5,151 nt of DNA. It comes from an uncultured Clostridia bacterium (GTDB lineage: Bacteria > Bacillota > Clostridia > Christensenellales > Borkfalkiaceae). The position numbers were made by a program, and so were the translations under genes. The stretch's first letter is position 1; every line of letters starts with the position of its first letter. Positions 1 through 5,151 of the stretch are shown here, piece by piece. The notes beneath the pieces are model-generated. The model was not told where the DNA came from, searched no databases, and saw nothing but the letters and a program-made list of their open reading frames with translations. The DNA is taken from contig CANQCA010000084.1 of assembly GCA_947589585.1 (NCBI GenBank), positions 1-5,151 of the forward strand, read 5' to 3'.

Positions 1-1214
1 ACGAGTTCCTTTTTGTAGGAGAGCTTCAAAAAGATGGGGGTGAGCACCGAGGAGATGAGGATGATGAGGAAGACGAAGGGATAGATCGCCCCCGAGACGA
101 GCCCCGCCGCAACGCCCCGTTCCGCACAGATCAAAATCACTTCGGCACGGACCATCATGCCGAGCCCCGCACGCACGCTGTCCATCCACGAGAACTTGCA
201 GATCTTCGCCCCGAGCCCGCACCCGATGAACTTGCCCGCGAGTGCGGCGAGCACATACACCGCTCCGAACGCGAGGAAGGCGGGCGTAATGCCCGAGAAA
301 TCGAGGTTCATGCCGATGGATGCGAAGAAGACGGGGGAGAAGAAGAGATAGCCCATCGTATCCACCTTGTTCTCGACGTAGGGCGTCTCGGAAAGCGTCC
401 CGCCGAGAAGCAGCCCCGCGATGTACGCCCCCGTGATATCGGCGACGCCGAAGAGCTTTTCCGCACAGTAAGCGTATAAAAAGCATGCCGCGAGCGAGAT
501 GATGGGCACCCGTCGGTTGTGCGGGGCCTTTCTCTCCATGATATCGAAGATCTTGCGAAGCGCCACGCCGAGTGCGATCGCGGCGACGAAGAAGACGACG
601 ATCTTGATGGTGACGAGGGCGGCATTGGGGTTGAACCAGTCCCAGCCCGCATTTTCTCCCCCCGAAGAAAAGCCCGTGAGCACGGAGAGGACGATGATGC
701 CGATGACGTCGTCGATGACGGCCGCCGCAACGACGGACGTGCCCAATTTTGTATCGAGCTTGCCGAGCTCTTTCAGGACTGCGACGGTGACGGAGACGGA
801 GGTCGCCGTCAAAATTGCGCCGTAGAAGAGCCACGAAAGGAGGCCTTCATCGGGCATAAAGAGGAAGGAGGTGAGCGTTCCCAGCCCCATGGGGACGATG
901 ACGCCGAGAAGGGTGATGACGACGGCGGCGCCGCCCGTCTGTTTGAGCTTTTTGAGGTCGGTCCCCAGTCCCGTCGAGAACATGATGAGGACGACGCCGA
1001 TCTTTCCGATGATGGCGATGCCCTTTTTCACCTCTTCGCCGAAGAAGGCTTCCCTTAAAGGCTGCCACGGGATGTAGCTTAAAAGCCCGATGAGAACGCC
1101 CGCGACGAGCATCCCGATGACGGCGGGCATGCCGATCTTATGTGCCCCGAGCCCCATGAGTTTGGAAAGAAGGAGGATGAGCGCTAAGGGGAGTAAAATT
1201 TCGAATGCTTCCAT
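1..1214 (-). CDS. CPA2-family (NapA-like) cation:proton antiporter, 3' end beyond window
   Basis: An integral membrane antiporter that should exchange Na+ (or K+) for protons across the cytoplasmic membrane. About 404 codons are open from ATG at 1214 (minus strand) to the window edge, with no stop. The protein is a series of about a dozen hydrophobic segments. It carries TATSVS at about residues 136-141, the stretch corresponding to the unwound TM4 of NapA-type transporters, followed by AAAVIDDVIG with the paired aspartates D168 and D169. Paired DD is the mark of electrogenic CPA2 exchangers such as NapA; CPA1 proteins usually have ND. A late segment has R356-A-E358, matching the family's RGE/RAE motif. 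The last visible helix is followed by YKKEL, so the transporter core may be nearly complete; whether a C-terminal regulatory domain follows cannot be seen. The start fits the usual N-terminus (hydrophobic TM1 at once), but no clear Shine-Dalgarno precedes it. It is transcribed divergently from the mrnC cluster and has no evident functional link to it. The ion is not determined by the sequence. Confidence 0.9.
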   Translation of the reverse strand, partial: MEAFEILLPLALILLLSKLMGLGAHKIGMPAVIGMLVAGVLIGLLSYIPWQPLREAFFGEEVKKGIAIIGKIGVVLIMFSTGLGTDLKKLKQTGGAAVVITLLGVIVPMGLGTLTSFLFMPDEGLLSWLFYGAILTATSVSVTVAVLKELGKLDTKLGTSVVAAAVIDDVIGIIVLSVLTGFSSGGENAGWDWFNPNAALVTIKIVVFFVAAIALGVALRKIFDIMERKAPHNRRVPIISLAACFLYAYCAEKLFGVADITGAYIAGLLLGGTLSETPYVENKVDTMGYLFFSPVFFASIGMNLDFSGITPAFLAFGAVYVLAALAGKFIGCGLGAKICKFSWMDSVRAGLGMMVRAEVILICAERGVAAGLVSGAIYPFVFLIILISSVLTPIFLKLSYKKEL

Positions 1215-1257
1215 ATTTTCACACTTTGCCGCAAAACCTGATCAAAATCCTTTCCCT

Positions 1258-1285
1258 ATTATAATCTCTTTTTTACGAAAAGCAA
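1258..1285 (-). promoter_or_regulatory. Sigma-A-type promoter for the antiporter
   Basis: On the minus strand, TTGCTT (1280-1285) and a perfect TATAAT (1258-1263) are separated by 16 bp. Transcription would start near 1251, giving a leader of about 37 nt before the ATG at 1214. The leader has no strong Shine-Dalgarno close to the start; an AAAGGA lies too far upstream to serve. The -10 is perfect and the region is AT-rich, but no experiment supports it. Confidence 0.6.
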
Positions 1286-1310
1286 CTTTTTTTGCACACC
1301 TTTTTCACAT

Positions 1311-1321
1311 TTCCCCGGGAA
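1311..1321. promoter_or_regulatory. Small palindrome between the divergent promoters (possible operator)
   Basis: TTCCCCGGGAA is a perfect 5-bp inverted repeat around one central base. It is a GC-rich island in otherwise AT-rich DNA, lying between the two -35 boxes. An overlapping pair, TCCCC (1312-1316) and GGGGA (1327-1331), could also form a short stem. It might bind a dimeric regulator, but I recognise no specific operator consensus and an 11-bp palindrome can occur by chance. Confidence 0.2.
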
Positions 1322-1347
1322 GGCGAGGGGATATTTTTTATAAGCGC

Positions 1348-1376
1348 TTGATTTTTATATGCAAACTTGGTATAAT
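1348..1376 (+). promoter_or_regulatory. Sigma-A-type promoter (extended -10) for the mrnC-ybaB cluster
   Basis: TTGATT (1348-1353) and a perfect TATAAT (1371-1376) are separated by exactly 17 bp, and a TG one base before the -10 (1368-1369) makes it an extended -10. With the usual spacing, transcription would begin at G1383 or A1384. A1384 is the first base of the mrnC start codon, so the transcript would have essentially no leader. This is the only convincing promoter seen for the five downstream genes. Confidence 0.75.
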
Positions 1377-1383
1377 CAAATAG

Positions 1384-1782
1384 ATGTCGAAAATTACTGC
1401 GCCCCTCGACAAAGAACGGGCCAAACAAATGAATCCCGTCGTCCTCGCCTTTGTGGGCGACGCCGTCTACACGCTCTATGTGCGCCGCATCCTCGCCGTC
1501 TCGGATCTGGGCAAGACGGGTGCGCTCAACCATATCGCCGCGGAGAAGGTCTCCGCCCACGGCCAGAGCACAAAGCTGGAAGACGTTTTGCCCCTTCTTA
1601 CCGAGGAAGAGGCAGAGATCTACCGCCGCGGCAGGAACGCCAAAAAACCCACAAAGAGCAAGAATGCGAGCGTGGCGGAGTATGTCCGCTCCACGGGGTT
1701 CGAAGCCGTCGTCGGCTACCTCTATCTCACGGGGCAGGAGGAGCGCATCGAGGCGCTGTTTTTTTCGGAGGACGGGGAATAA
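1384..1782 (+). CDS. mrnC: Mini-ribonuclease III (MrnC)
   Basis: A dimeric, Mg2+-dependent RNase III-type endonuclease without a dsRNA-binding domain. In Bacillus subtilis it matures the ends of 23S rRNA; the same role is inferred here. The 132-residue length matches the family. Visible signatures are LAFVGDAVYTLYVRR (residues 21-35, catalytic D26), RRGRNAK in the middle, a KSKN segment, and STGFEAVVGYLYL near the C-terminus, where E107 is the second expected metal-binding acid. Residue 30 is Thr, where B. subtilis has Glu (GDAIFE). A stop codon (TAG, 1381-1383) immediately precedes ATG1384 in frame, so the start is 1384 or the internal ATG at 1429 (M16). I chose 1384 because homologues carry a similar short N-terminal extension, although no ribosome binding site precedes it. 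It is the first gene of the cluster, and rlmB starts 3 nt after its stop, as in Bacillus. Confidence 0.93.
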   Translation: MSKITAPLDKERAKQMNPVVLAFVGDAVYTLYVRRILAVSDLGKTGALNHIAAEKVSAHGQSTKLEDVLPLLTEEEAEIYRRGRNAKKPTKSKNASVAEYVRSTGFEAVVGYLYLTGQEERIEALFFSEDGE

Positions 1783-1785
1783 GCT

Positions 1786-2496
1786 ATGAAAACCGAGGGA
1801 AGGAACGCCGTTTCAGAACTTCTCAAGACGGATAAGACCATCGAAAAGATCATGCTCGAAAAGGGAGCGCAGGGCACGCTTGGACGCATTTTTGCCGAGG
1901 CGAGGAAGAAGGATATCCGCGTGCAGTTCGTCTCCCGTACCGTTCTCGATAAGGAGAGCGCGGAGGGGCGGCATCAGGGCGTCATCGCCTTCACCACGGA
2001 CTTTTCCTATGCCGATTTCGAGGAATTGGGCGGGGGAGAGGAGAGCCTCATCGTGCTCTGCGACGGCATCGAGGACGTGCACAATCTCGGCTCCATTCTG
2101 CGCGTTGCGGAATGTGCGGGCGCGGAGGGGGTCGTCATCCCCAAGGCGAAGGGTGCAAGCGTCACCGAGGCGGTCGTCCGCATCTCTGCGGGGGCGGCGG
2201 AGCATATCCCCGTCGCCAAGGTCTCTTCCGTCAATGCGGCGGTCGAAAGGCTGAAGGAGCGAGGCTATTGGGTGTATGCGCTCGAAGCGGGCGGGTCTTC
2301 CATTTACGATGCCGATCTTTCGGGTAAAATCGCGCTCGTCGTCGGCGGGGAGGATTGCGGCGTCCACCGTCTCACAAGGGAAAAATGCGATGGCGTTTTA
2401 TCCATTCCGCTCTATGGGAAGGTCAATTCCCTCAACGCATCCGTTGCGCTCGGCATAGCAGTCTATGAGGTGGTTCGTGCAAGACTTCGGAAATGA
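1786..2496 (+). CDS. rlmB: 23S rRNA (guanosine-2'-O)-methyltransferase RlmB, TrmH/SpoU family
   Basis: An S-adenosylmethionine-dependent SPOUT methyltransferase, expected to methylate the 2'-O of the guanosine equivalent to E. coli G2251 in the 23S rRNA P loop. At 236 residues it has normal length. The N-terminal SpoU substrate-binding domain spans about residues 4-72 (RNAVSELL, EGRHQGVIAF). The knotted catalytic domain follows, with motif 1 HNLGSILR (N100, R106), motif 2 VVGGEDCGV (185-193, E189) and motif 3 IPLYGKVNSLNASVALG (207-223, N217). Motif 2 differs from the common GSEGxG form. The exact target guanosine is inferred from the subfamily; some TrmH-family relatives methylate other rRNA or tRNA positions. 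The start lies 3 nt after the mrnC stop, with weak GGGGA (1774-1778) seven bases upstream and GGAGG (1767-1771) further back. Its 3' end overlaps the sigma factor gene. Confidence 0.9.
   Translation: MKTEGRNAVSELLKTDKTIEKIMLEKGAQGTLGRIFAEARKKDIRVQFVSRTVLDKESAEGRHQGVIAFTTDFSYADFEELGGGEESLIVLCDGIEDVHNLGSILRVAECAGAEGVVIPKAKGASVTEAVVRISAGAAEHIPVAKVSSVNAAVERLKERGYWVYALEAGGSSIYDADLSGKIALVVGGEDCGVHRLTREKCDGVLSIPLYGKVNSLNASVALGIAVYEVVRARLRK
2467..2473 (+). promoter_or_regulatory. Ribosome binding site for the sigma gene, inside rlmB
   Basis: GAGGTGG lies four to six bases before GTG at 2477 and fits the 16S anti-Shine-Dalgarno sequence well. The other candidate start, ATG at 2465, has no Shine-Dalgarno ahead of it. 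The site favours GTG2477. It also encodes Glu-Val-Val of the RlmB C-terminus, so coding constraint could produce it by chance. Confidence 0.5.
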
Positions 2497-3043
2497 AGCG
2501 GACGAGGTGCTCGCCGCACGTGCCCAAAAGGGGGACGCCGCCGCGGCCGAAGCGCTCATGGACCGCTACAAAAATACCGTGCGCCGCATCGCGCGTAAAT
2601 TTTCCTTCAACATCTTTGCCGAGGCGGACGATCTCGTGCAAGAGGGCATGATCGGGCTCTATCTTGCGATCGGGGGCTTCAGCGCCGCCGCGGGAAAGAG
2701 CTTCAAAAATTTTGTATATGTCTGCGTCGTCAGAAGGATCTACAGCTACCTGCGCACCGCCTTCCGCCTCAAGGGGGAAGGGGAGCGGAGCGAAGTCGAT
2801 CCCGATAATATTCCCGAGGGCGCAACGCCCGAAGAACTGCTCTTGAGCGGGGAATCGGAGGCGGAATTCCGCCTTCGCCTTGTAAAGACGCTCTCGGATT
2901 TCGAGTTCCGCGTCATCTCGATGTATCTCGAAGGCATGAGCTATGCGCAGATCTCCGAGGCGACGGGAAAGAGCGTCAAGAGCATCGATAACGCCCTCGC
3001 CCGTTCCAAACGCAAAGTGCTTTTAGCATACAAGGATGAATAA
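2477..3043 (+). CDS. sigH: RNA polymerase sigma factor, SigH (Spo0H)-like
   Basis: A sigma-70-family factor that would direct RNA polymerase to a dedicated promoter set. In Bacillus, SigH controls transition-phase, competence and early sporulation genes. Numbered from GTG2477 (188 aa), region 2 runs from about residue 20 to 98, with DDLVQEGMIGLY (51-62, core-binding region 2.2) and an aromatic-rich region 2.3/2.4 (F76, F79, Y81, then VRRIYSYLRTAFR). Region 4 runs from about 139 to 183, ending in a helix-turn-helix with GKSVKSIDNALARSKRKV (164-181), very close to my recollection of SigH (VKSIDNALQRVKRK). The linker between the regions is acidic and shorter than in B. subtilis SigH. ATG2465 would add four residues. 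The overlap with rlmB (20 or 32 nt) suggests translational coupling; dnaX follows 1 nt after the stop. Position after mrnC-rlmB matches sigH in Bacillus, except that yacP is missing. The sigma identity is firm; the SigH orthology is probable. Confidence 0.82.
   Translation: MQDFGNEADEVLAARAQKGDAAAAEALMDRYKNTVRRIARKFSFNIFAEADDLVQEGMIGLYLAIGGFSAAAGKSFKNFVYVCVVRRIYSYLRTAFRLKGEGERSEVDPDNIPEGATPEELLLSGESEAEFRLRLVKTLSDFEFRVISMYLEGMSYAQISEATGKSVKSIDNALARSKRKVLLAYKDE
3032..3036 (+). promoter_or_regulatory. Ribosome binding site that decides the dnaX start
   Basis: AAGGA ends eight bases before ATG3045. The upstream in-frame ATG3036 overlaps this motif and has no site of its own. Translation from 3045 gives MAHLSLYRRFRP, which matches the usual DnaX N-terminus, so the three extra residues from 3036 are unlikely. 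Confidence 0.65.
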
Positions 3044-3044
3044 T

Positions 3045-4799
3045 ATGGCACATCTTTCCCTTTACAGAAGATTTCGTCCCGATTCCTTCGATAAGATGGT
3101 GCGGCAGGAACATGTCGTCCGCATCCTCAAGAACCAGATCGAAGGAAATCAAATCGGGCACGCCTATCTCTTCACGGGCCCCCGCGGAACGGGCAAGACT
3201 TCCATTGCCCGCATCTTTGCGCGTGCCGTCAACTGCGAACACCCGAAGGACGGTTCCCCGTGCGGGCAGTGCGCGACCTGCCGCGCCCTCGGGGAGGGAT
3301 CTTTGGATATCTCAGAGATCGACGCCGCCTCCAACAACGGCGTTGCCGAGATGCGGGATCTGCGCGAAAAGGTGCAATATCCTCCCGTCACGGGCAGATA
3401 TAAGGTGTATATCATCGACGAGGTCCACATGCTCACGGACGCCGCCTTCAATGCCCTTTTGAAGACGCTCGAAGAACCGCCCGCACACGCCATCTTCATC
3501 CTTGCCACCACCGAACCGCAGAAGATCCCCGCGACCATTCTCTCCCGCTGTATGCGTTTGGATTTCAAGCTCATTCCCGAGGAAGACCTCGAAAAGCACT
3601 TAAAATCTATTTTGGACGAGATCGGCAAGCCCTACGAGGAGGAAGCCGTCGCCGCCATTGCAAGGGCGGGGGCGGGAAGCGATAGGGATATGCTCTCCAT
3701 CGCCGAGGCCTGCATCGTATATGCCGATAAGCTCACTTACGAAGCCGTATGCGCCGTGCTCGGGGCGGCGGACTTCCACGAGACGGCAAAGCTCGTTTCC
3801 GCCATGCTCACCTTCGATCTCGATACGGCGATCTCCTCCGTGGAAAGTATTCTGTCCGAGGGCAAATCCGTCGGCGTCCTTCTCAAGGATATCCTGCAGC
3901 TTTTGAGCCGCATCACGATCGCGAAGACCTGTTCCGATGCCGAAAAACTTCTCTCCCTTCCCAAACAGCTCTTTTCAGAGATCAAGTCCGTGGCAGATCG
4001 GGCGGACGGAAGGGCGGTCCTTCGCGCGACGGAAATTCTGATCAGGACGGAGAACGAGCTGCGCTTCGTCTCCTCGCCGCGCATCTCTTTGGAGACGGCC
4101 ATCCTGCGCGCTTCCCATCCCGAAAGCGATGCAGACAGCGAGGCGCTCATTGTCCGCATCAACCATCTCGAGGAAGAACTCAAAAATGGTACTTTGACGG
4201 TCTCCGCGGCACCCATGTCCGAGATAAGGCATGCAGAAACGCCATCTCCCGTAAAAGAGCTCCTGCCCGAAGAGGACGATTTCTCCTTCCCCGACGAGGA
4301 GCCCATCTTCGAAGAAGCGTACTTCTCGGACGGCCCTGCGCCGCAGAAAAAGCCCCCGGAGCCCATAGTGCCCGCAAAGGAAGCGCCCGCGGAGAAACCT
4401 CTTTTCGCACCCGCTCCTGCGCCCCCGCCCGCACCTGTTCCCGCGCCGTCGCCCGCACAGCCCGTTGTGCCCGTACCCGCCGGTGAGATGAGCGCGGAGG
4501 TCGCGTTCGGCAAGTTCATGCGCGCGCTCAGAAAGACGCCGAAAAGCGGCGTCCTCTTCACGATGTGCTCCGATCTTCTCGCGAGCTACGAGGGGGAAAC
4601 GCTCGTGCTCACCACCGAGTCGGATACGATCTATACGGCGCTCCGCCGCGAGGACCACAGGAGGGCGATGGAGGAGATCTTCGCGGGGATAGGTATCACG
4701 GATTTCGACGTGCGCAAAAAGGGCGCAAAGCCCACCCAAAAGAGTGCGATCGAAGAGCTTAAAAGCAATTTCGGGGATTACCCCATCGAATTTAAGTAA
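3045..4799 (+). CDS. dnaX: DNA polymerase III subunit gamma/tau (DnaX)
   Basis: The ATPase subunit of the clamp loader, which places the beta sliding clamp on primed DNA at the replication fork. Numbered from ATG3045 (584 aa), it has the N-terminal LYRRFRP, Walker A GPRGTGKTS (45-53, K51), four zinc-binding cysteines (C64, C73, C76, C79), Walker B VYIIDEVHML (D125, E126), sensor-1 ATTEP (154-158) and the SRC arginine finger (R168). The AAA+ lid and collar domains follow to about residue 370. An acidic linker then leads into a Pro/Ala-rich stretch (about 431-480) and a C-terminal domain of about 100 residues, which would be the tau-specific part. Length is normal for a Firmicutes tau. I see no A-AAA-AAG frameshift site, so a separate gamma product is not predicted. 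The gene starts 1 nt after the sigma gene stop and is followed by ybaB after 36 nt. Confidence 0.96.
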   Translation: MAHLSLYRRFRPDSFDKMVRQEHVVRILKNQIEGNQIGHAYLFTGPRGTGKTSIARIFARAVNCEHPKDGSPCGQCATCRALGEGSLDISEIDAASNNGVAEMRDLREKVQYPPVTGRYKVYIIDEVHMLTDAAFNALLKTLEEPPAHAIFILATTEPQKIPATILSRCMRLDFKLIPEEDLEKHLKSILDEIGKPYEEEAVAAIARAGAGSDRDMLSIAEACIVYADKLTYEAVCAVLGAADFHETAKLVSAMLTFDLDTAISSVESILSEGKSVGVLLKDILQLLSRITIAKTCSDAEKLLSLPKQLFSEIKSVADRADGRAVLRATEILIRTENELRFVSSPRISLETAILRASHPESDADSEALIVRINHLEEELKNGTLTVSAAPMSEIRHAETPSPVKELLPEEDDFSFPDEEPIFEEAYFSDGPAPQKKPPEPIVPAKEAPAEKPLFAPAPAPPPAPVPAPSPAQPVVPVPAGEMSAEVAFGKFMRALRKTPKSGVLFTMCSDLLASYEGETLVLTTESDTIYTALRREDHRRAMEEIFAGIGITDFDVRKKGAKPTQKSAIEELKSNFGDYPIEFK

Positions 4800-4805
4800 A
4801 GGAAG

Positions 4806-4823
4806 CTGCGCGAGAGTGCGCAG
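4806..4823 (+). other. Hairpin in the dnaX-ybaB gap
   Basis: CTGCGC (4806-4811) and GCGCAG (4818-4823) form a perfect 6-bp GC-rich stem around GAGAGT; a G-U pair could close the loop to AGAG. It begins 6 nt after the dnaX stop and ends 2 nt before the ybaB Shine-Dalgarno. No T-run follows, so it does not look like an intrinsic terminator. It may affect mRNA processing or ybaB translation, which is inference. Confidence 0.45.
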
Positions 4824-4825
4824 AT

Positions 4826-4831
4826 AGGAGG
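4826..4831 (+). promoter_or_regulatory. Strong ribosome binding site of ybaB
   Basis: A perfect AGGAGG four bases before ATG4836. It is the strongest Shine-Dalgarno in the window and fits the high abundance expected of a nucleoid-associated protein. It fixes the ybaB start. Confidence 0.75.
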
Positions 4832-4835
4832 CAAT

Positions 4836-5151
4836 ATGTCATACGGCAGAGGCGGCAACATGGGAGGCGGCAATATGCAAAATCTCATGAAGCAGGCACA
4901 GAAGATGCAGGAAGAGATGCAGGCGGCCGAAAAGCTCCTCGATGAGTGGGAGATCGTCGGCACTGCGGGCGGCGAGGCGGTCGTCGTCTATATGAATGCG
5001 AAGAAGATCATCGACGGGATCGAGATCGACGAGAGCGTCGTCGACCCCGAGGACGTGGAAATGCTCGAGGACCTCGTTCTCGCTGCCATCCGCGACGGAT
5101 ATAAGAAGGCAGACGCCGTCTACGAGGAGAAGATTTGCAAGTTCTCGGGCC
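4836..5151 (+). CDS. ybaB: YbaB/EbfC family nucleoid-associated protein, 3' end beyond window
   Basis: A small dimeric DNA-binding protein of the YbaB/EbfC family, usually encoded between dnaX and recR; its precise role in nucleoid structure or recombination is not settled. The window holds 105 codons without a stop. After a Gly/Asn/Met-rich start (MSYGRGGNMGGGNMQNLMKQ), an amphipathic helix rich in Met, Gln and Glu runs from about residue 14 to 38. Next comes the central strand region with GGEAVVVYMNAKK, where the family commonly has a Val/Asn-Gly-Lys-Lys pattern. The signature VVDPEDVEMLEDLVLAAI is at about residues 68-85. Most family members are about 100-115 residues, so the stop should lie only a few codons past the edge. 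The position after dnaX is the conserved one, and recR would be expected next. Confidence 0.92.
   Translation, partial: MSYGRGGNMGGGNMQNLMKQAQKMQEEMQAAEKLLDEWEIVGTAGGEAVVVYMNAKKIIDGIEIDESVVDPEDVEMLEDLVLAAIRDGYKKADAVYEEKICKFSG

Noticed and set aside
519..1058. Plus-strand open frame of 179 codons opposite the antiporter, rich in Asp, Glu and Gly
   Set aside because: Its biased composition is what results from reading hydrophobic GC-rich codons antisense. It has no family resemblance and the minus strand clearly encodes the antiporter.
1286..1310. T-rich runs between the divergent genes as a possible terminator
   Set aside because: Both flanking genes start here rather than end, and no stable stem precedes the T-runs in either direction.
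1359..1835. 158-codon open frame beginning upstream of mrnC in another frame
   Set aside because: It overlaps mrnC, which has clear family motifs. This frame's translation is Arg/Gly/Pro-rich and has no recognisable domain.
4342..4356. CAG AAA AAG CCC in dnaX as a possible programmed -1 frameshift site producing gamma
   Set aside because: Only five A's are present, so the A-AAA-AAG heptamer is not formed. The -1 frame does not stop at once, and no clear stimulatory hairpin is seen.
3737..4739. Two long minus-strand open frames (274 and 254 codons) opposite dnaX
   Set aside because: The low-complexity Ser/Arg/Gly translations are antisense shadows of the Pro/Ala-rich and acidic dnaX codons; no motifs or start signals are seen.

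Overview
The window is a housekeeping stretch of a bacterial chromosome. It probably comes from a GC-rich member of the Firmicutes, Clostridia-like. The reasons are a mini-ribonuclease III gene (mrnC) directly before rlmB, a SigH (Spo0H)-type sigma factor, a DnaX with the four-cysteine zinc module, and dnaX followed by ybaB. Coding DNA is GC-rich; the single intergenic gap of any size (1215-1383) is AT-rich. The lineage is inferred from gene content and order, and no species can be named.

Layout: (1) Positions 1-1214, minus strand: most of a CPA2/NapA-type cation:proton antiporter, cut by the left edge of the window. (2) Positions 1215-1383: a 169-bp divergent promoter region with one good sigma-A-type promoter in each direction and a small palindrome between them. 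(3) Positions 1384-5151, plus strand: five tightly packed genes, mrnC (mini-RNase III), rlmB (23S rRNA 2'-O-methyltransferase), a SigH-like sigma factor, dnaX (clamp-loader gamma/tau) and ybaB (nucleoid-associated protein, cut just before its end by the right edge). Gaps inside the cluster are 3 nt, an overlap of 20-32 nt, 1 nt and 36 nt. No intrinsic terminator is visible, so it looks like one operon driven from the promoter at 1348-1376.

The first two genes act in ribosome maturation (23S rRNA end trimming and modification). The third is a regulator of transcription. The last two belong to the dnaX-ybaB(-recR) replication and recombination block. In Bacillus subtilis these are two separate loci (mrnC-rlmB-yacP-sigH and dnaX-yaaK-recR). 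Here they are joined and yacP is absent between rlmB and the sigma gene.

I see no mobile element, CRISPR array, tRNA or rRNA gene and no evident new system. The points most worth a second look are a promoter that would place transcription initiation at the mrnC start codon (a possible leaderless mRNA), the unusual operon junction, a shortened linker in the SigH-like protein, and a hairpin just upstream of the ybaB ribosome binding site.
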